DNA from: Gammaproteobacteria bacterium
GTDB taxonomy: Bacteria; Pseudomonadota; Gammaproteobacteria; GRL18
Direction of reading: 5' to 3'
Length of the DNA stretch: 42,550 nucleotides
Assembly (NCBI GenBank): GCA_016744375.1
Contig: JADGEM010000042.1
Span: forward strand, 1-42,550
The notes beneath the pieces are model-generated. The model was not told the DNA's origin and did not search any database. It was given only the letters and a program-made list of their open reading frames with translations. This document shows positions 18,494 to 26,508 of the stretch, piece after piece; the stretch's first letter is position 1; every line of letters starts with the position of its first letter. The position numbers and the translations under genes were made by a program.

Positions 18494-18565
18494 ATTTACA
18501 ACATTATGTATAATAAAATAGGAATAGAAATAAGTTGGGTCGATGCAGGATATAGAGTTCCCTTA

Positions 18566-18591
18566 CCGGAAGCACGGGCTTCCGGCCCGTG
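18566..18591. repeat. Overlapping alternative hairpins between porin and DUF302 genes
   Basis: Two perfect 7-base stems share sequence. CCGGAAG (18566-18572) pairs with CTTCCGG (18579-18585), or CACGGGC (18573-18579) pairs with GCCCGTG (18585-18591). The two cannot form together. The element is upstream of the LbtU-like gene and downstream of the DUF302 start region, in otherwise AT-rich DNA. It may be a dispersed GC-rich repeat unit rather than a regulator. Confidence 0.5.
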
Positions 18592-18640
18592 TTAGAAAAG
18601 ATGTGTTTTTGCAGTAGGCACTCTATTTTCGGGCAGGCTC

Positions 18641-19030
18641 CTATGCTTTAATAACCGCCATAATACGCTCAAAAATCACACGGACTTCATCAGCCATGTC
18701 TTCCATTTCAGGCTTATTGACCACAGTAAACATCGCTGCCGGGTCAACAATGGCAACTGTTGTTGTACCATTGTCCTCTTCACGAATGACAACATTACAA
18801 GGTAATAACAGCCCCAGATCGGGTTCTGCCTCTAATGCTTTATTCGCCAGAACAGGATTGCACGCTCCCAGAATTTTATAGGGCTTACGGTCGACATCAA
18901 TTTTCTTCTTTAATACTGCTTTGACATCAATTTCTGTCAGCACACCAAAACCTTCTGCCTTAAGTGCTGCAATTGCTTTTTGTTCTGCCTCTTCCATACC
19001 ACAATCAACTGTTACATGAATACCGTACAT
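18641..19030 (-). CDS. DUF302 domain protein
   Basis: Small soluble protein of 129 aa consisting essentially of one DUF302 domain. The pattern 'KAEGFGVLTEIDVKAVLKKK', then 'YKILGACNPVLANKALEAEPDLGLLLPCNVV' and 'VAIVDPAAMF', is characteristic. The family is of unknown biochemical function and is frequent in sulfur-oxidising and other autotrophic bacteria. C57 and C78 (approximate) are the only conserved-looking cysteines. A GGAG site lies just upstream of the ATG. There is no signal peptide. It stands alone between intergenic repeat elements. Confidence 0.88.
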   Translation of the reverse strand: MYGIHVTVDCGMEEAEQKAIAALKAEGFGVLTEIDVKAVLKKKIDVDRKPYKILGACNPVLANKALEAEPDLGLLLPCNVVIREEDNGTTTVAIVDPAAMFTVVNKPEMEDMADEVRVIFERIMAVIKA

Positions 19031-19130
19031 TTTTTCTCCAAACTATTATCTATTTATAAGAAATGCTTCACTTCATTATTGCATACTTTTTATAGAATTA
19101 TTTATCAAATAGTCACATTCCTGGGCTCAT

Positions 19131-19186
19131 GGCAGCTTGCCCATGTCAACTATTAAAGAGCAAAAATGGGCAAGCCGCCCATCCTC
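19131..19186. repeat. Intergenic structured repeat, copy B
   Basis: GGCAGCTTGCCCAT (19131-19144) and ATGGGCAAGCCGCC (19166-19179) form a 14-base inverted repeat with one mismatch. The element also holds the GCCCATGT (19139-19146) and GCCCATCCTC (19177-19186) boxes seen at 13640-13684. It lies just after the stop of the 113-aa gene on the minus strand, but has no T-run, so it looks more like a dispersed repeat than a terminator. Confidence 0.5.
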
Positions 19187-19198
19187 TCAGAGAAGAAT

Positions 19199-19540
19199 CT
19201 AATGAGGTAATAGTTGAGCAGCATCCTGTTGATTTAAAAAATGCCCCATGACAACATAGCCTTTTTCAACCGTATCTTTTAATTTACATTCACTATTATC
19301 AATATTGCACAACAGCCATTTGCTGGGTAAGAAGTCAACTCGATGCACCGGAGCCAGTGTGCCGTCTTTTTCACAGGAAAGATGAGTTTCACCACTTAAG
19401 CTGTGTCGAAAAGCAGGAAGTATTCCCATAAACCGCTTATAAATTCTGGCTTTATTTACGCAGCCGCCAATTTGTTCATACCCCTTTTCATGATGCTTAT
19501 GCTCTTCATCAAATGAACTAGCTTTATTATTAAAGCTCAT
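19199..19540 (-). CDS. Hypothetical protein, 113 aa
   Basis: I do not recognise this protein. It is short and soluble, with a charged His/Glu/Lys-rich N-terminus (about residues 10-22) and a segment 'GGCVNKARIYKRFMGILPAFRH'. It then has 'THLSCEKDGTLAPVHRVDFLPSKWLLC' and a C-terminus 'GYVVMGHFLNQQDAAQLLPH'. Four cysteines and several histidines leave metal binding possible but unproven. A good ribosome site (GAGGA) shortly before the ATG supports it as a real gene. No signal peptide or transmembrane segment is seen. It is flanked by a repeat element and the acyltransferase gene on the same strand, 140 AT-rich bases upstream. Confidence 0.65.
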   Translation of the reverse strand: MSFNNKASSFDEEHKHHEKGYEQIGGCVNKARIYKRFMGILPAFRHSLSGETHLSCEKDGTLAPVHRVDFLPSKWLLCNIDNSECKLKDTVEKGYVVMGHFLNQQDAAQLLPH

Positions 19541-19680
19541 AACCTAATCCTCATCGCTAACAGTTATTTCTTTCAGGTCTATTAACTATAGCGTATAAAT
19601 AGGAAAAAACTTTAATATTATTAATTTAGCTTAATTTATTTAAATAAAAACAAGATACACAATGTAATTGACTGAATAAT

Positions 19681-20439
19681 CTACATTTCTTCTTTAAGAG
19701 TTTTTTTCATTTGATGGTGAGAATGCTCTGATAATGTCTTGCGTGTCATATTTTCAGAGCTAATAAAGGGAGTAAAATAGATATTAGCCGTAATATGATT
19801 AAACCCCAGAACAGACCACAAATTTGCCAGTAAGCTCGCTTCTCCTGTAAAAGGAATATGAGGTGACAGGGCATCATCAATTTTATAGATAATAACAATT
19901 GGCTGAACACCCAGTGGTGATTTATCCCCAGAAGAACTTATTACTGACTGAAAAAGCCCCGGATACAGATGGGCGATTTCACTACCCTCACTGGTAGCAC
20001 CTTCAGGAAAAAGGGTCACCCTCTCTTCAGCTTCAATAAGCTTTGAAATTTGCTTATTCAAACGCCGAATATCTGTAACATTACCTCGTTTTACAAATAA
20101 GGTACCCACTCTGGCACTTAACCAGCCAATCACTGGCCACTTTGAGATTTCACTTTTAGCCACAAATCGGGTTGGATACACTGAGTTAAGCAATATAATA
20201 TCCTTCCACGAAATATGGTTCGCCACCATCAATTGATTCTGAGAATGAATCTCACCATGAACTTTAGTTTCAATATGTAACAATCGAATAAACTCTGTAA
20301 ACCAGTGCTGAATAACCTTCTGCTCTTTTTCCCCATGAGATTTTTTATTATCCAGATGGTAAATCACTTGCACTACCCCCCATAGTACATGCAAAATAAT
20401 ACGTAAGAGACGATATGATTTTTTAAAAAATAAAAACAT
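19681..20439 (-). CDS. 1-acylglycerol-3-phosphate acyltransferase-like (PlsC family)
   Basis: Membrane-associated acyltransferase of 252 aa. The catalytic NHISWKD motif (H75-X4-D80) and the substrate-binding 'FPEGATSEGSEI' are both present, with 'RFVAKSEISKWPVIGW' between them as usual for PlsC. A hydrophobic N-terminal helix (about 9-27) probably anchors it at the inner membrane. It could make phosphatidic acid or acylate another lipid such as an ornithine lipid; the sequence does not decide. It is transcribed divergently from ycgN with only 52 bases between starts, so the two promoters overlap. Confidence 0.85.
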   Translation of the reverse strand: MFLFFKKSYRLLRIILHVLWGVVQVIYHLDNKKSHGEKEQKVIQHWFTEFIRLLHIETKVHGEIHSQNQLMVANHISWKDIILLNSVYPTRFVAKSEISKWPVIGWLSARVGTLFVKRGNVTDIRRLNKQISKLIEAEERVTLFPEGATSEGSEIAHLYPGLFQSVISSSGDKSPLGVQPIVIIYKIDDALSPHIPFTGEASLLANLWSVLGFNHITANIYFTPFISSENMTRKTLSEHSHHQMKKTLKEEM

Positions 20440-20491
20440 CTAATTTAATTGGCCTTCATTGGCGGCATTTGAGACTAAACAGTAAAAAATA

Positions 20492-20923
20492 ATGGCAAAT
20501 TTCTGGGAAAACAAGGCTCTGAGCGAACTCACTCAGTCCGAATGGGAACAACTCTGTGACGGCTGTGCAAAATGCTGTTTACATAAAGTCGAGGACGAAG
20601 ATACTGGCATCATTTACGCCACCAATGTGATCTGCCAATACCTTGATGTAGAAAACGGCCAATGCGGCCAATATTCTGAGCGTAGCACCCTGGTTCCTGA
20701 ATGTGTCACACTCAACAATGACAATCTTGAACAGGTTTATTTCATGCCCACCACCTGCAGTTACCGCCTGCTGGCCAAAGGCAAGCCTTTACCAGAATGG
20801 CACCCGTTGATCAGTCACAACAAAGAATCCGTCCATGAATCTGGAAATTCCGTTCGAGACAAAGTTATTTCTGAATTAGAAGCCGATGACCTGATGCATC
20901 ACCTTACTGGTGAATGGGAATAA
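20492..20923 (+). CDS. ycgN: YcgN-family cysteine-cluster protein (UPF0260)
   Basis: Small cytoplasmic protein of 143 aa, close to the E. coli YcgN length. The cysteine set 'CDGCAKCC' (C22, C25, C28, C29), C48, C57 and later 'PECV' and 'TTCSYR' is typical of the UPF0260 zinc/iron-binding family. The conserved ending 'HPLISHNKESVHESGNSV' is a family hallmark. Its biochemical role is not established. It is a single plus-strand gene between two minus-strand genes and convergent with the dehydratase of the glycan operon. Confidence 0.92.
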   Translation: MANFWENKALSELTQSEWEQLCDGCAKCCLHKVEDEDTGIIYATNVICQYLDVENGQCGQYSERSTLVPECVTLNNDNLEQVYFMPTTCSYRLLAKGKPLPEWHPLISHNKESVHESGNSVRDKVISELEADDLMHHLTGEWE

Positions 20924-20986
20924 CTCTGGGAGCATGAACATTCCGGCCACGTTAGATGCCTTGAACTGGATGAGTGTCCCCATCTT

Positions 20987-22912
20987 TCACGGCTTCAAAC
21001 TTACCACATTATTCTCTTTCTTCTTTAACTCACACCAAAGCAAATCAACCGGCTGATCTTTATCTGGTACATACCCCGTCTCACTCTCCAGCAGAATCTC
21101 ACGCACCCAGGCAATATTAAAATCATTACAGGCTTCATCCAGCAGAGCCATTTTTTCATCAATTACAGATAATGAAAGCATTTTTTCTTCAGCTCGCATA
21201 ATGCGTGGATGCCGTGTGCCTGTGACATTGTCTCCGATTAATAACTCCTCATACAACTTCTCACCATGTCGCAAGCCGGAGTATGAAATCTCAATACCCT
21301 CTTCTTCACTGAGCTCGTCTTTTACTTCAAAGCCTGATAAATGTATCATTTTCCTGGCTAAATCCGCGATTTTTACAGGCTCCCCCATATCAAGCACAAA
21401 TACATCTCCTCCTTTACCTAATGCGCCTGCTTGCAGTACCAACTGCGCAGCTTCAGGAATAGTCATGAAATAGCGAATAATATCAGGATGAGTTACAGTT
21501 ACCGGGCCACCATTTTTAATCTGTTTTTTAAACAGCGGTACAACAGAGCCAGAAGACCCTAAAACGTTACCAAAACGAACCATGCAAAAACGAGTAACAG
21601 ATTCTTTTTTAAGCGACCGGCTCATTTCTGATAATGCCTGTAAAACCATTTCTGAGAAACGTTTAGTTGTCCCCATCACATTGGTTGGCCTGACCGCTTT
21701 ATCTGTTGAAATCAATACAAAGGTTGATACTCCTGCATTTTGAGCCGCTTCAGCAGCATATCGAGTGCCAAAAATATTATTCCGAATCCCTTCAATAATA
21801 TTTTCTTCCACAATAGGCACATGTTTATAAGCCGCCGCATGATACACAGTATTAACACCATAAACAGTAAAAATACTCTGTATTCGCTTTTTATCCTGCA
21901 CTGAGCCTAATAATGCCGTCAGTTTGATGTCAGCAGGAATCACTTTTATTAGCTCCTGCTCCAGAGAGTAAAGAGCAAACTCCGAAATTTCAAATAAAAT
22001 AATTTGCCGGGGTGAATGCTTAATAATTTGGCGGCAAAGCTCCGAGCCGATTGAACCACCTGCACCTGTCACTAAAACAACCTGATCCTTAATACATTGT
22101 TCAAATAATGCTTCATCCGGTGCCACTGATTCTCGACCCAATAAGTCTTCAATCTCTATTTCACGCAATTCTTCAATATTAACTTTGCCATTAACTATTT
22201 TATCTAAAGAAGGGATTGTCTTAACTAGAACCGATTCACTTTCTAACAGATTAATGATTTCTTTTTTCCTCTTTGCTGTAACCGATGGCAGAGCAATAAA
22301 AACCTGTTCTATATTGTGCTTCTGAACCAATTCATGCAGATGATGAGGCCTGAAAACTTTAATACCTGCCACTGTGTGCCCTTTAATTTTTTTATTATCA
22401 TCAAAAAAAGCAACAACATCTAACTCTGTACTATGTTTAATTAATTTGAGTAATTGCACACCTGCATCACCTGCGCCATAAATAGCAACTTTTCTAGAGT
22501 TCTTTTTCGAAGAAGACTGGCAATAAAACCATACTGAAAAGCGGGAGCCTCCAATAAAAAGCATTGCAATTCCCCAATAGATAAATGGCACTGAGCGAGG
22601 GATTTCTGCACGTGAAAAGACAATCATAGCACCGAGAAAAACAGACGAAAAAGTAACACCTCGAATAACAGCTTCAATTGCTTCTTTTCCCATAAAGCGA
22701 ATGACAGCACGATATAGACCTAAACGCAGAAAAACGAACATAGTAATAATAGTCGTCATGCCATACACAAGCACATCGCGCCATGTCACAACAAAATCAA
22801 AATGACCGTATCGAATTATTGTTGCAAGCCAGATAGCACCGGGAATCCAAAGCAGATCGGCCAGAACCATAATTAGTTTTTTTTGTTTTCGTGGAAAATC
22901 TATTATATTCAT
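20987..22912 (-). CDS. pglF: PglF/WbpM/CapD-type UDP-GlcNAc 4,6-dehydratase
   Basis: Inner-membrane nucleotide-sugar 4,6-dehydratase of 641 aa. Four hydrophobic helices occupy about 13-130. Two Rossmann motifs follow: GAGDAG (146-151) in a regulatory-type fold and TGAGGSIG (282-289) in the catalytic SDR domain. 'STDKAVRPTNVMGTTKR' (about 402-418) is the active-site region of long-chain dehydratases such as PglF and WbpM. It would convert UDP-GlcNAc to the 4-keto-6-deoxy sugar used by the aminotransferase encoded just upstream (31-base gap). It is the last gene of the glycan operon. The precise product (4,6- versus 5-inverting) is inferred from the neighbouring genes. Confidence 0.9.
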   Translation of the reverse strand: MNIIDFPRKQKKLIMVLADLLWIPGAIWLATIIRYGHFDFVVTWRDVLVYGMTTIITMFVFLRLGLYRAVIRFMGKEAIEAVIRGVTFSSVFLGAMIVFSRAEIPRSVPFIYWGIAMLFIGGSRFSVWFYCQSSSKKNSRKVAIYGAGDAGVQLLKLIKHSTELDVVAFFDDNKKIKGHTVAGIKVFRPHHLHELVQKHNIEQVFIALPSVTAKRKKEIINLLESESVLVKTIPSLDKIVNGKVNIEELREIEIEDLLGRESVAPDEALFEQCIKDQVVLVTGAGGSIGSELCRQIIKHSPRQIILFEISEFALYSLEQELIKVIPADIKLTALLGSVQDKKRIQSIFTVYGVNTVYHAAAYKHVPIVEENIIEGIRNNIFGTRYAAEAAQNAGVSTFVLISTDKAVRPTNVMGTTKRFSEMVLQALSEMSRSLKKESVTRFCMVRFGNVLGSSGSVVPLFKKQIKNGGPVTVTHPDIIRYFMTIPEAAQLVLQAGALGKGGDVFVLDMGEPVKIADLARKMIHLSGFEVKDELSEEEGIEISYSGLRHGEKLYEELLIGDNVTGTRHPRIMRAEEKMLSLSVIDEKMALLDEACNDFNIAWVREILLESETGYVPDKDQPVDLLWCELKKKENNVVSLKP

Positions 22913-22943
22913 TGCTCAATCTGTCTATGAAAAAATAATTTAG

Positions 22944-24119
22944 CTAAGAAAAAGCCTTGTTAAGAATGCTTGTGACGACCGCAATTGTTGCATCGATATG
23001 AGTCTCTTCCATAGTAGGATGAAGCAGCAACATAATACTGGACTTAGCCAGAGCATGCGCAACAGGCAAAGGTTCATCAGGAACATAAGTTTGACCCTGA
23101 AAGGCTTTTTCCAGGTAAACTTCAGAACACGTTCCTACATAGCAGGGAATCCCCTGTAAGTTAATTTCGACAATTATTTTATCCCTGTCCCAACCATCTG
23201 ATAATTTGCTCAGTTCAAGTAACAGGTAATATTTATAATAAGCATGCTTAATATAAGTGGGGGCTTTGGGTGTAATAATACCTGAAATCGCACAAAAAGC
23301 TTGATTAAAAGACTCTGCATGGCTTCGACGCTTATCTAACCAGTGAGGTAATTTTTTTAATTGAATACGTCCAATAGCTGCCTGCATTTCTGTCATTCGC
23401 CAATTAGTACCAAAGGATTCATGAAGCCAGCGAAATCCTGCCGCATGTTCCTTTTTATAGACCGTATCCCATGACTTTCCATGATCTTTGTATGCCCATG
23501 CTTTTTTCCAAAGAGCATTATCATTGATTGTTAGCATGCCACCTTCACCACCAGTGGTCATAATTTTGTCCTGGCAAAATGAAAATGCACCAAAATCACC
23601 TATTGATCCGACAACCCGTCCTTTGTATAGAGCACCATGTGCCTGAGCACAATCTTCAATGACAAATAAGCCATTTTGACGGGCTAATTCAACAATTTCA
23701 TCCATTTCACACGGCCACCCCGCAAGATGAACACAAATGATAGCACGAGTTTTGGAGTTTATAATACCTGAAATTGTTTCAGCAGTAATATTTTGGGAAA
23801 CTGGATCGATATCAGCAAAAACAGGTCGGGCTCCAACTGCAATGATACAACTTACGGATGCAATAAAGGTTCTTGAAGTAACAACAACCTCATCGCCCGG
23901 TCCGACATCAATGGCTTTTAATGCAAGTTCCAGAGCAACGGTGCCATTTGCCAGAGCAATTGCATGGGGTGTGCCACAATATTCAGCAAACTCTTCTTCA
24001 AAAGTATGTCCCTCATTCCCGGTCCAATAATTAACCTTATTAGACAACAAAACTTCAGAGACAGCATCAGCTTCTTCTTTCGTGAAGCAGGGCCAGGAGG
24101 GGAAATTAGTATCTAGCAT
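22944..24119 (-). CDS. pglE: PLP sugar aminotransferase (PglE-like, DegT/DnrJ/EryC1)
   Basis: PLP-dependent aminotransferase of 391 aa that would add the C4 amino group to UDP-4-keto-6-deoxy-GlcNAc. The family motifs are in order: 'ALANGTVALELALKAI' (phosphate-binding region), 'VVVTSRTFIAS', 'VIEDCAQAHGA' (D156 contacts the PLP nitrogen) and 'SFCQDKIMTTGGEGG' with the PLP lysine K185. The stop of the acetyltransferase gene lies three bases upstream of its start, so it is tightly within the operon. The PglE assignment depends on the dehydratase, acetyltransferase and phosphoglycosyltransferase around it; homologues in other clusters make perosamine or other amino sugars. Confidence 0.88.
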   Translation of the reverse strand: MLDTNFPSWPCFTKEEADAVSEVLLSNKVNYWTGNEGHTFEEEFAEYCGTPHAIALANGTVALELALKAIDVGPGDEVVVTSRTFIASVSCIIAVGARPVFADIDPVSQNITAETISGIINSKTRAIICVHLAGWPCEMDEIVELARQNGLFVIEDCAQAHGALYKGRVVGSIGDFGAFSFCQDKIMTTGGEGGMLTINDNALWKKAWAYKDHGKSWDTVYKKEHAAGFRWLHESFGTNWRMTEMQAAIGRIQLKKLPHWLDKRRSHAESFNQAFCAISGIITPKAPTYIKHAYYKYYLLLELSKLSDGWDRDKIIVEINLQGIPCYVGTCSEVYLEKAFQGQTYVPDEPLPVAHALAKSSIMLLLHPTMEETHIDATIAVVTSILNKAFS

Positions 24120-24122
24120 AAG

Positions 24123-24758
24123 TCACAGTTTATTCATGGAGATTTCTTTTGCTGGCACACCTACAGCAACAATATTATCAGGCAAATCATTCACCACTGC
24201 AGCACCAACACCGACAATGGTGTTAGCCCCAATGCAAGCTCCCTGTTTTACAGAAACACTGATGCCAATCCAGCAACAAGAACCAAGAGTCACGCTTCCT
24301 CCCAATATAGCCCCCGGAGACAAGTGCACACCCTCACAAAGCTGACAGTCATGATCGACAACAGCAGAAGTATTAATAATATTTGCAATTCCCAAAAAAG
24401 CATCTGCATTAATAACCACGTTCGGTAAAATGACTGTACCTGCACCTATCTGAGCAGAATGACTGATAACAGCACTGGGGTCAATGACACTAACAAGGCT
24501 AAGGCCCTGTTCAATAATTTTATTAGACCATACTAACCGTGTTTGATTATCCCCAATAGCAACGACAAAATCAGTATTTTCAGTCTGAAAACAGTTAATA
24601 TGACTCAACTGGGCAACAACCGGTAAATTGAAGACAGAGCTTAACTCAGGGAACCGGTCATCTAGAAACATAATTGCTTTCCATCGTTTCTGCTTTTGTG
24701 CAATATCAGCAACCACCTTCCCATGACCACCGGCACCAACAATGATTAAATCAGTCAT
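24123..24758 (-). CDS. pglD: PglD-like amino-sugar N-acetyltransferase (NeuD family)
   Basis: Left-handed beta-helix acetyltransferase of 211 aa from the ATG at 24758. Residues 1-70 form a Rossmann-like sugar-nucleotide domain with GAGGHGK at 8-14. From about 95 onward hexapeptide repeats run, with the catalytic-type His in 'VVDHDCQL' (H136) and a second His at 145, as in PglD. It would acetylate the C4 amine to yield UDP-N,N'-diacetylbacillosamine. I prefer 24758 over an upstream start at 24791, because the glycine-rich strand begins right after it. It overlaps the end of the sugar transferase gene by eight bases. Confidence 0.9.
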   Translation of the reverse strand: MTDLIIVGAGGHGKVVADIAQKQKRWKAIMFLDDRFPELSSVFNLPVVAQLSHINCFQTENTDFVVAIGDNQTRLVWSNKIIEQGLSLVSVIDPSAVISHSAQIGAGTVILPNVVINADAFLGIANIINTSAVVDHDCQLCEGVHLSPGAILGGSVTLGSCCWIGISVSVKQGACIGANTIVGVGAAVVNDLPDNIVAVGVPAKEISMNKL

Positions 24759-25362
24759 TTTCACTGCCCGTAAATTTTCCCATTGTAACATGTTCCTGCT
24801 GGCTGATATCTGAGCGCTTTAAAACTTTGTAAATGGTTAAGAATAAGATTTTTATATCAAGAAGGAAGGATTGATTTTCAACATACCATACATCCAGTTT
24901 AAATTTTTCTTCCCAGCTAATTGCATTTCGGCCATTAACTTGCGCCCAGCCTGTTATGCCCGGTTTCACATCATGCCTCTTCTGCTGTCTCTCAGTATAA
25001 AGCGGCAGGTATTCCATTAATAACGGACGTGGCCCGACCAGACTCATATTGCCAGCTAATACATTCCATAAGCCAGGTAGCTCATCCAGACTAGACTTGC
25101 GCAAAAAAGAACCCAGACGAGTCATACGCAGTTCATCAGGCAGAAGTGTACCATTCTCATCGAGTACATCTCTCATGGTCCTGAACTTCACTATAAAAAA
25201 AGGTTTACCGTGGAAACCAGGACGCTTCTGAGTAAAAAAAACAGGTTGACCAAGTACCAGGAAAATCACTATATACAATAACAACAACAAAGGGAGCAAC
25301 ATGAAAAGACCAAGTAAAGCAAGCAGTCGATCAAATACTTGTTTAAAAAAAAGATTATACAA
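24751..25362 (-). CDS. pglC: PglC-like monotopic phosphoglycosyltransferase
   Basis: Initiating enzyme of 203 aa that transfers phospho-sugar from the UDP-sugar to undecaprenyl phosphate at the cytoplasmic membrane face. The small PglC type is clear: one N-terminal re-entrant hydrophobic helix (about 12-38), 'FTQKRPGFHGKPFFIVKFRTM', the catalytic Asp-Glu dyad in 'SLDELPGLWN' (D93, E94), 'MSLVGPRPL' and 'KPGITGWAQVNGRN'. The start is a TTG at 25362. No closer ATG would preserve the conserved 'FKQVFDRLLAL' membrane entry, and an AAGGAA lies upstream. It follows the GT4 gene by five bases. Confidence 0.92.
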   Translation of the reverse strand: MYNLFFKQVFDRLLALLGLFMLLPLLLLLYIVIFLVLGQPVFFTQKRPGFHGKPFFIVKFRTMRDVLDENGTLLPDELRMTRLGSFLRKSSLDELPGLWNVLAGNMSLVGPRPLLMEYLPLYTERQQKRHDVKPGITGWAQVNGRNAISWEEKFKLDVWYVENQSFLLDIKILFLTIYKVLKRSDISQQEHVTMGKFTGSEND

Positions 25363-25367
25363 TAAGA

Positions 25368-26507
25368 TTAATTCCTTAATTTAGATTCATACAATTTTAA
25401 CAACTCCCGAGTAACATACTCTCTAGAGAAATCTAAGTGTACCCGAGTTAATGCATTTTTTCCTAATTTCAGACGTTTTTCAGAGTTATTCAATAATATC
25501 TCCAATGTATTTGTAAGATCAGTAATATCTCCCGGGTTAAAAAGCAGTCCTGTTTCATTTTCTACAATGGCATCAGTCACACCATATATTCGTGAGCCAA
25601 CCGCAGGAACTCTGCAAGCTGCAGCCTCAATAACGACACTACCAAAGCCTTCGCGATAACTGGGCAAACAGAAAATATCACAAGCCATCATAAAATTCTC
25701 AGGCTCATTTGTTTGCGGAACAAAGTGCAGGTGTGAGCCATAGTCAGATAATATTTTCTCCATTTCAGCTTGTAAATTATCTTCATCTGGTCCAACTATC
25801 ACCAGATGTGCCTTTTCAAACTTTTTTCCCAGAAAACTAAAAGCCTGAGCCAGATCAATAATGCCTTTATCTTTTTTAAGCCTCCCTAAAAATAGAACCG
25901 CCACAGCATCCGTACCAAGACCCATTTGCAGCCGAATTTTTTCCCGTACACCTTGATCCAGGTGAAAGCGCTGCAAATCAACACCGCTAATGGAACCCTT
26001 AGCAAGAACCATTGAGCGCTCTTTTGAAACAATCCCTTGTTTAATCAAATAGTCTCTTTGTGAGGCACTATCAACCAAAAGAATAGTAGCAGACCAGGCT
26101 ATCACCTTATCCAGAGTTTTGAGTATAAGTCTGGATACACCATATCGAGTAGCCCAGACCTGCCCGGTGAACATATGGACTCTAATTGGTGTTCTGGCAA
26201 ACAGGGCAGCCAACATTGCTAACAGCCCTGCTTTGGGTGTTACCGAATGCACAATTTCATAGTTATTCTGTCTAAAAACTTTAAAAAGAGACCAAAGTGC
26301 CCTCAGATCTGACCAGGGTGCAATTTCACGACGAATATCAATTGGAATAAACCGAACATGTTGGGCAACAGTACCAATTTCCAAACTATTTTCAGCATTA
26401 CAAATAATAGTGACATCATATATCTTACTTAAAGCAATCACTTGATCTTTAAGAAAAAAATTAATAGTCATAGGAGCAGCAACAACAACTGCTATTTTTT
26501 TTTTCAT
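25368..26507 (-). CDS. Glycosyltransferase family 4 (PglA-like)
   Basis: Retaining GT-B glycosyltransferase of 379 aa. The N-terminal half has the Gly/Ala-rich start and 'VHSVTPKAGLLAMLAALFARTPIRVHMFTGQVWATRYG', typical of lipid-linked oligosaccharide GT4 enzymes. The C-terminal half carries 'VAVLFLGRLKKDKGI' and the nucleotide-sugar site 'PSYREGFGSVVIEAAAC'. In the bacillosamine pathway the next step is addition of a HexNAc to diNAcBac-PP-undecaprenol, a role this gene could fill. The exact sugar is unknown. Codons 2-5 form an uninterrupted run of ten A, right after the ATG. The upstream gene's stop is one base away. Confidence 0.88.
   Translation of the reverse strand: MKKKIAVVVAAPMTINFFLKDQVIALSKIYDVTIICNAENSLEIGTVAQHVRFIPIDIRREIAPWSDLRALWSLFKVFRQNNYEIVHSVTPKAGLLAMLAALFARTPIRVHMFTGQVWATRYGVSRLILKTLDKVIAWSATILLVDSASQRDYLIKQGIVSKERSMVLAKGSISGVDLQRFHLDQGVREKIRLQMGLGTDAVAVLFLGRLKKDKGIIDLAQAFSFLGKKFEKAHLVIVGPDEDNLQAEMEKILSDYGSHLHFVPQTNEPENFMMACDIFCLPSYREGFGSVVIEAAACRVPAVGSRIYGVTDAIVENETGLLFNPGDITDLTNTLEILLNNSEKRLKLGKNALTRVHLDFSREYVTRELLKLYESKLRN
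26495..26504 (-). repeat. A10 homopolymer after the GT4 start codon
   Basis: Ten consecutive A on the coding strand begin immediately after the ATG of the GT4 glycosyltransferase. Gain or loss of one base would shift frame within the first five codons. Such tracts can mediate phase variation of surface-glycan genes or transcriptional slippage; here that is a possibility only. Confidence 0.6.
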
Positions 26508-26508
26508 T

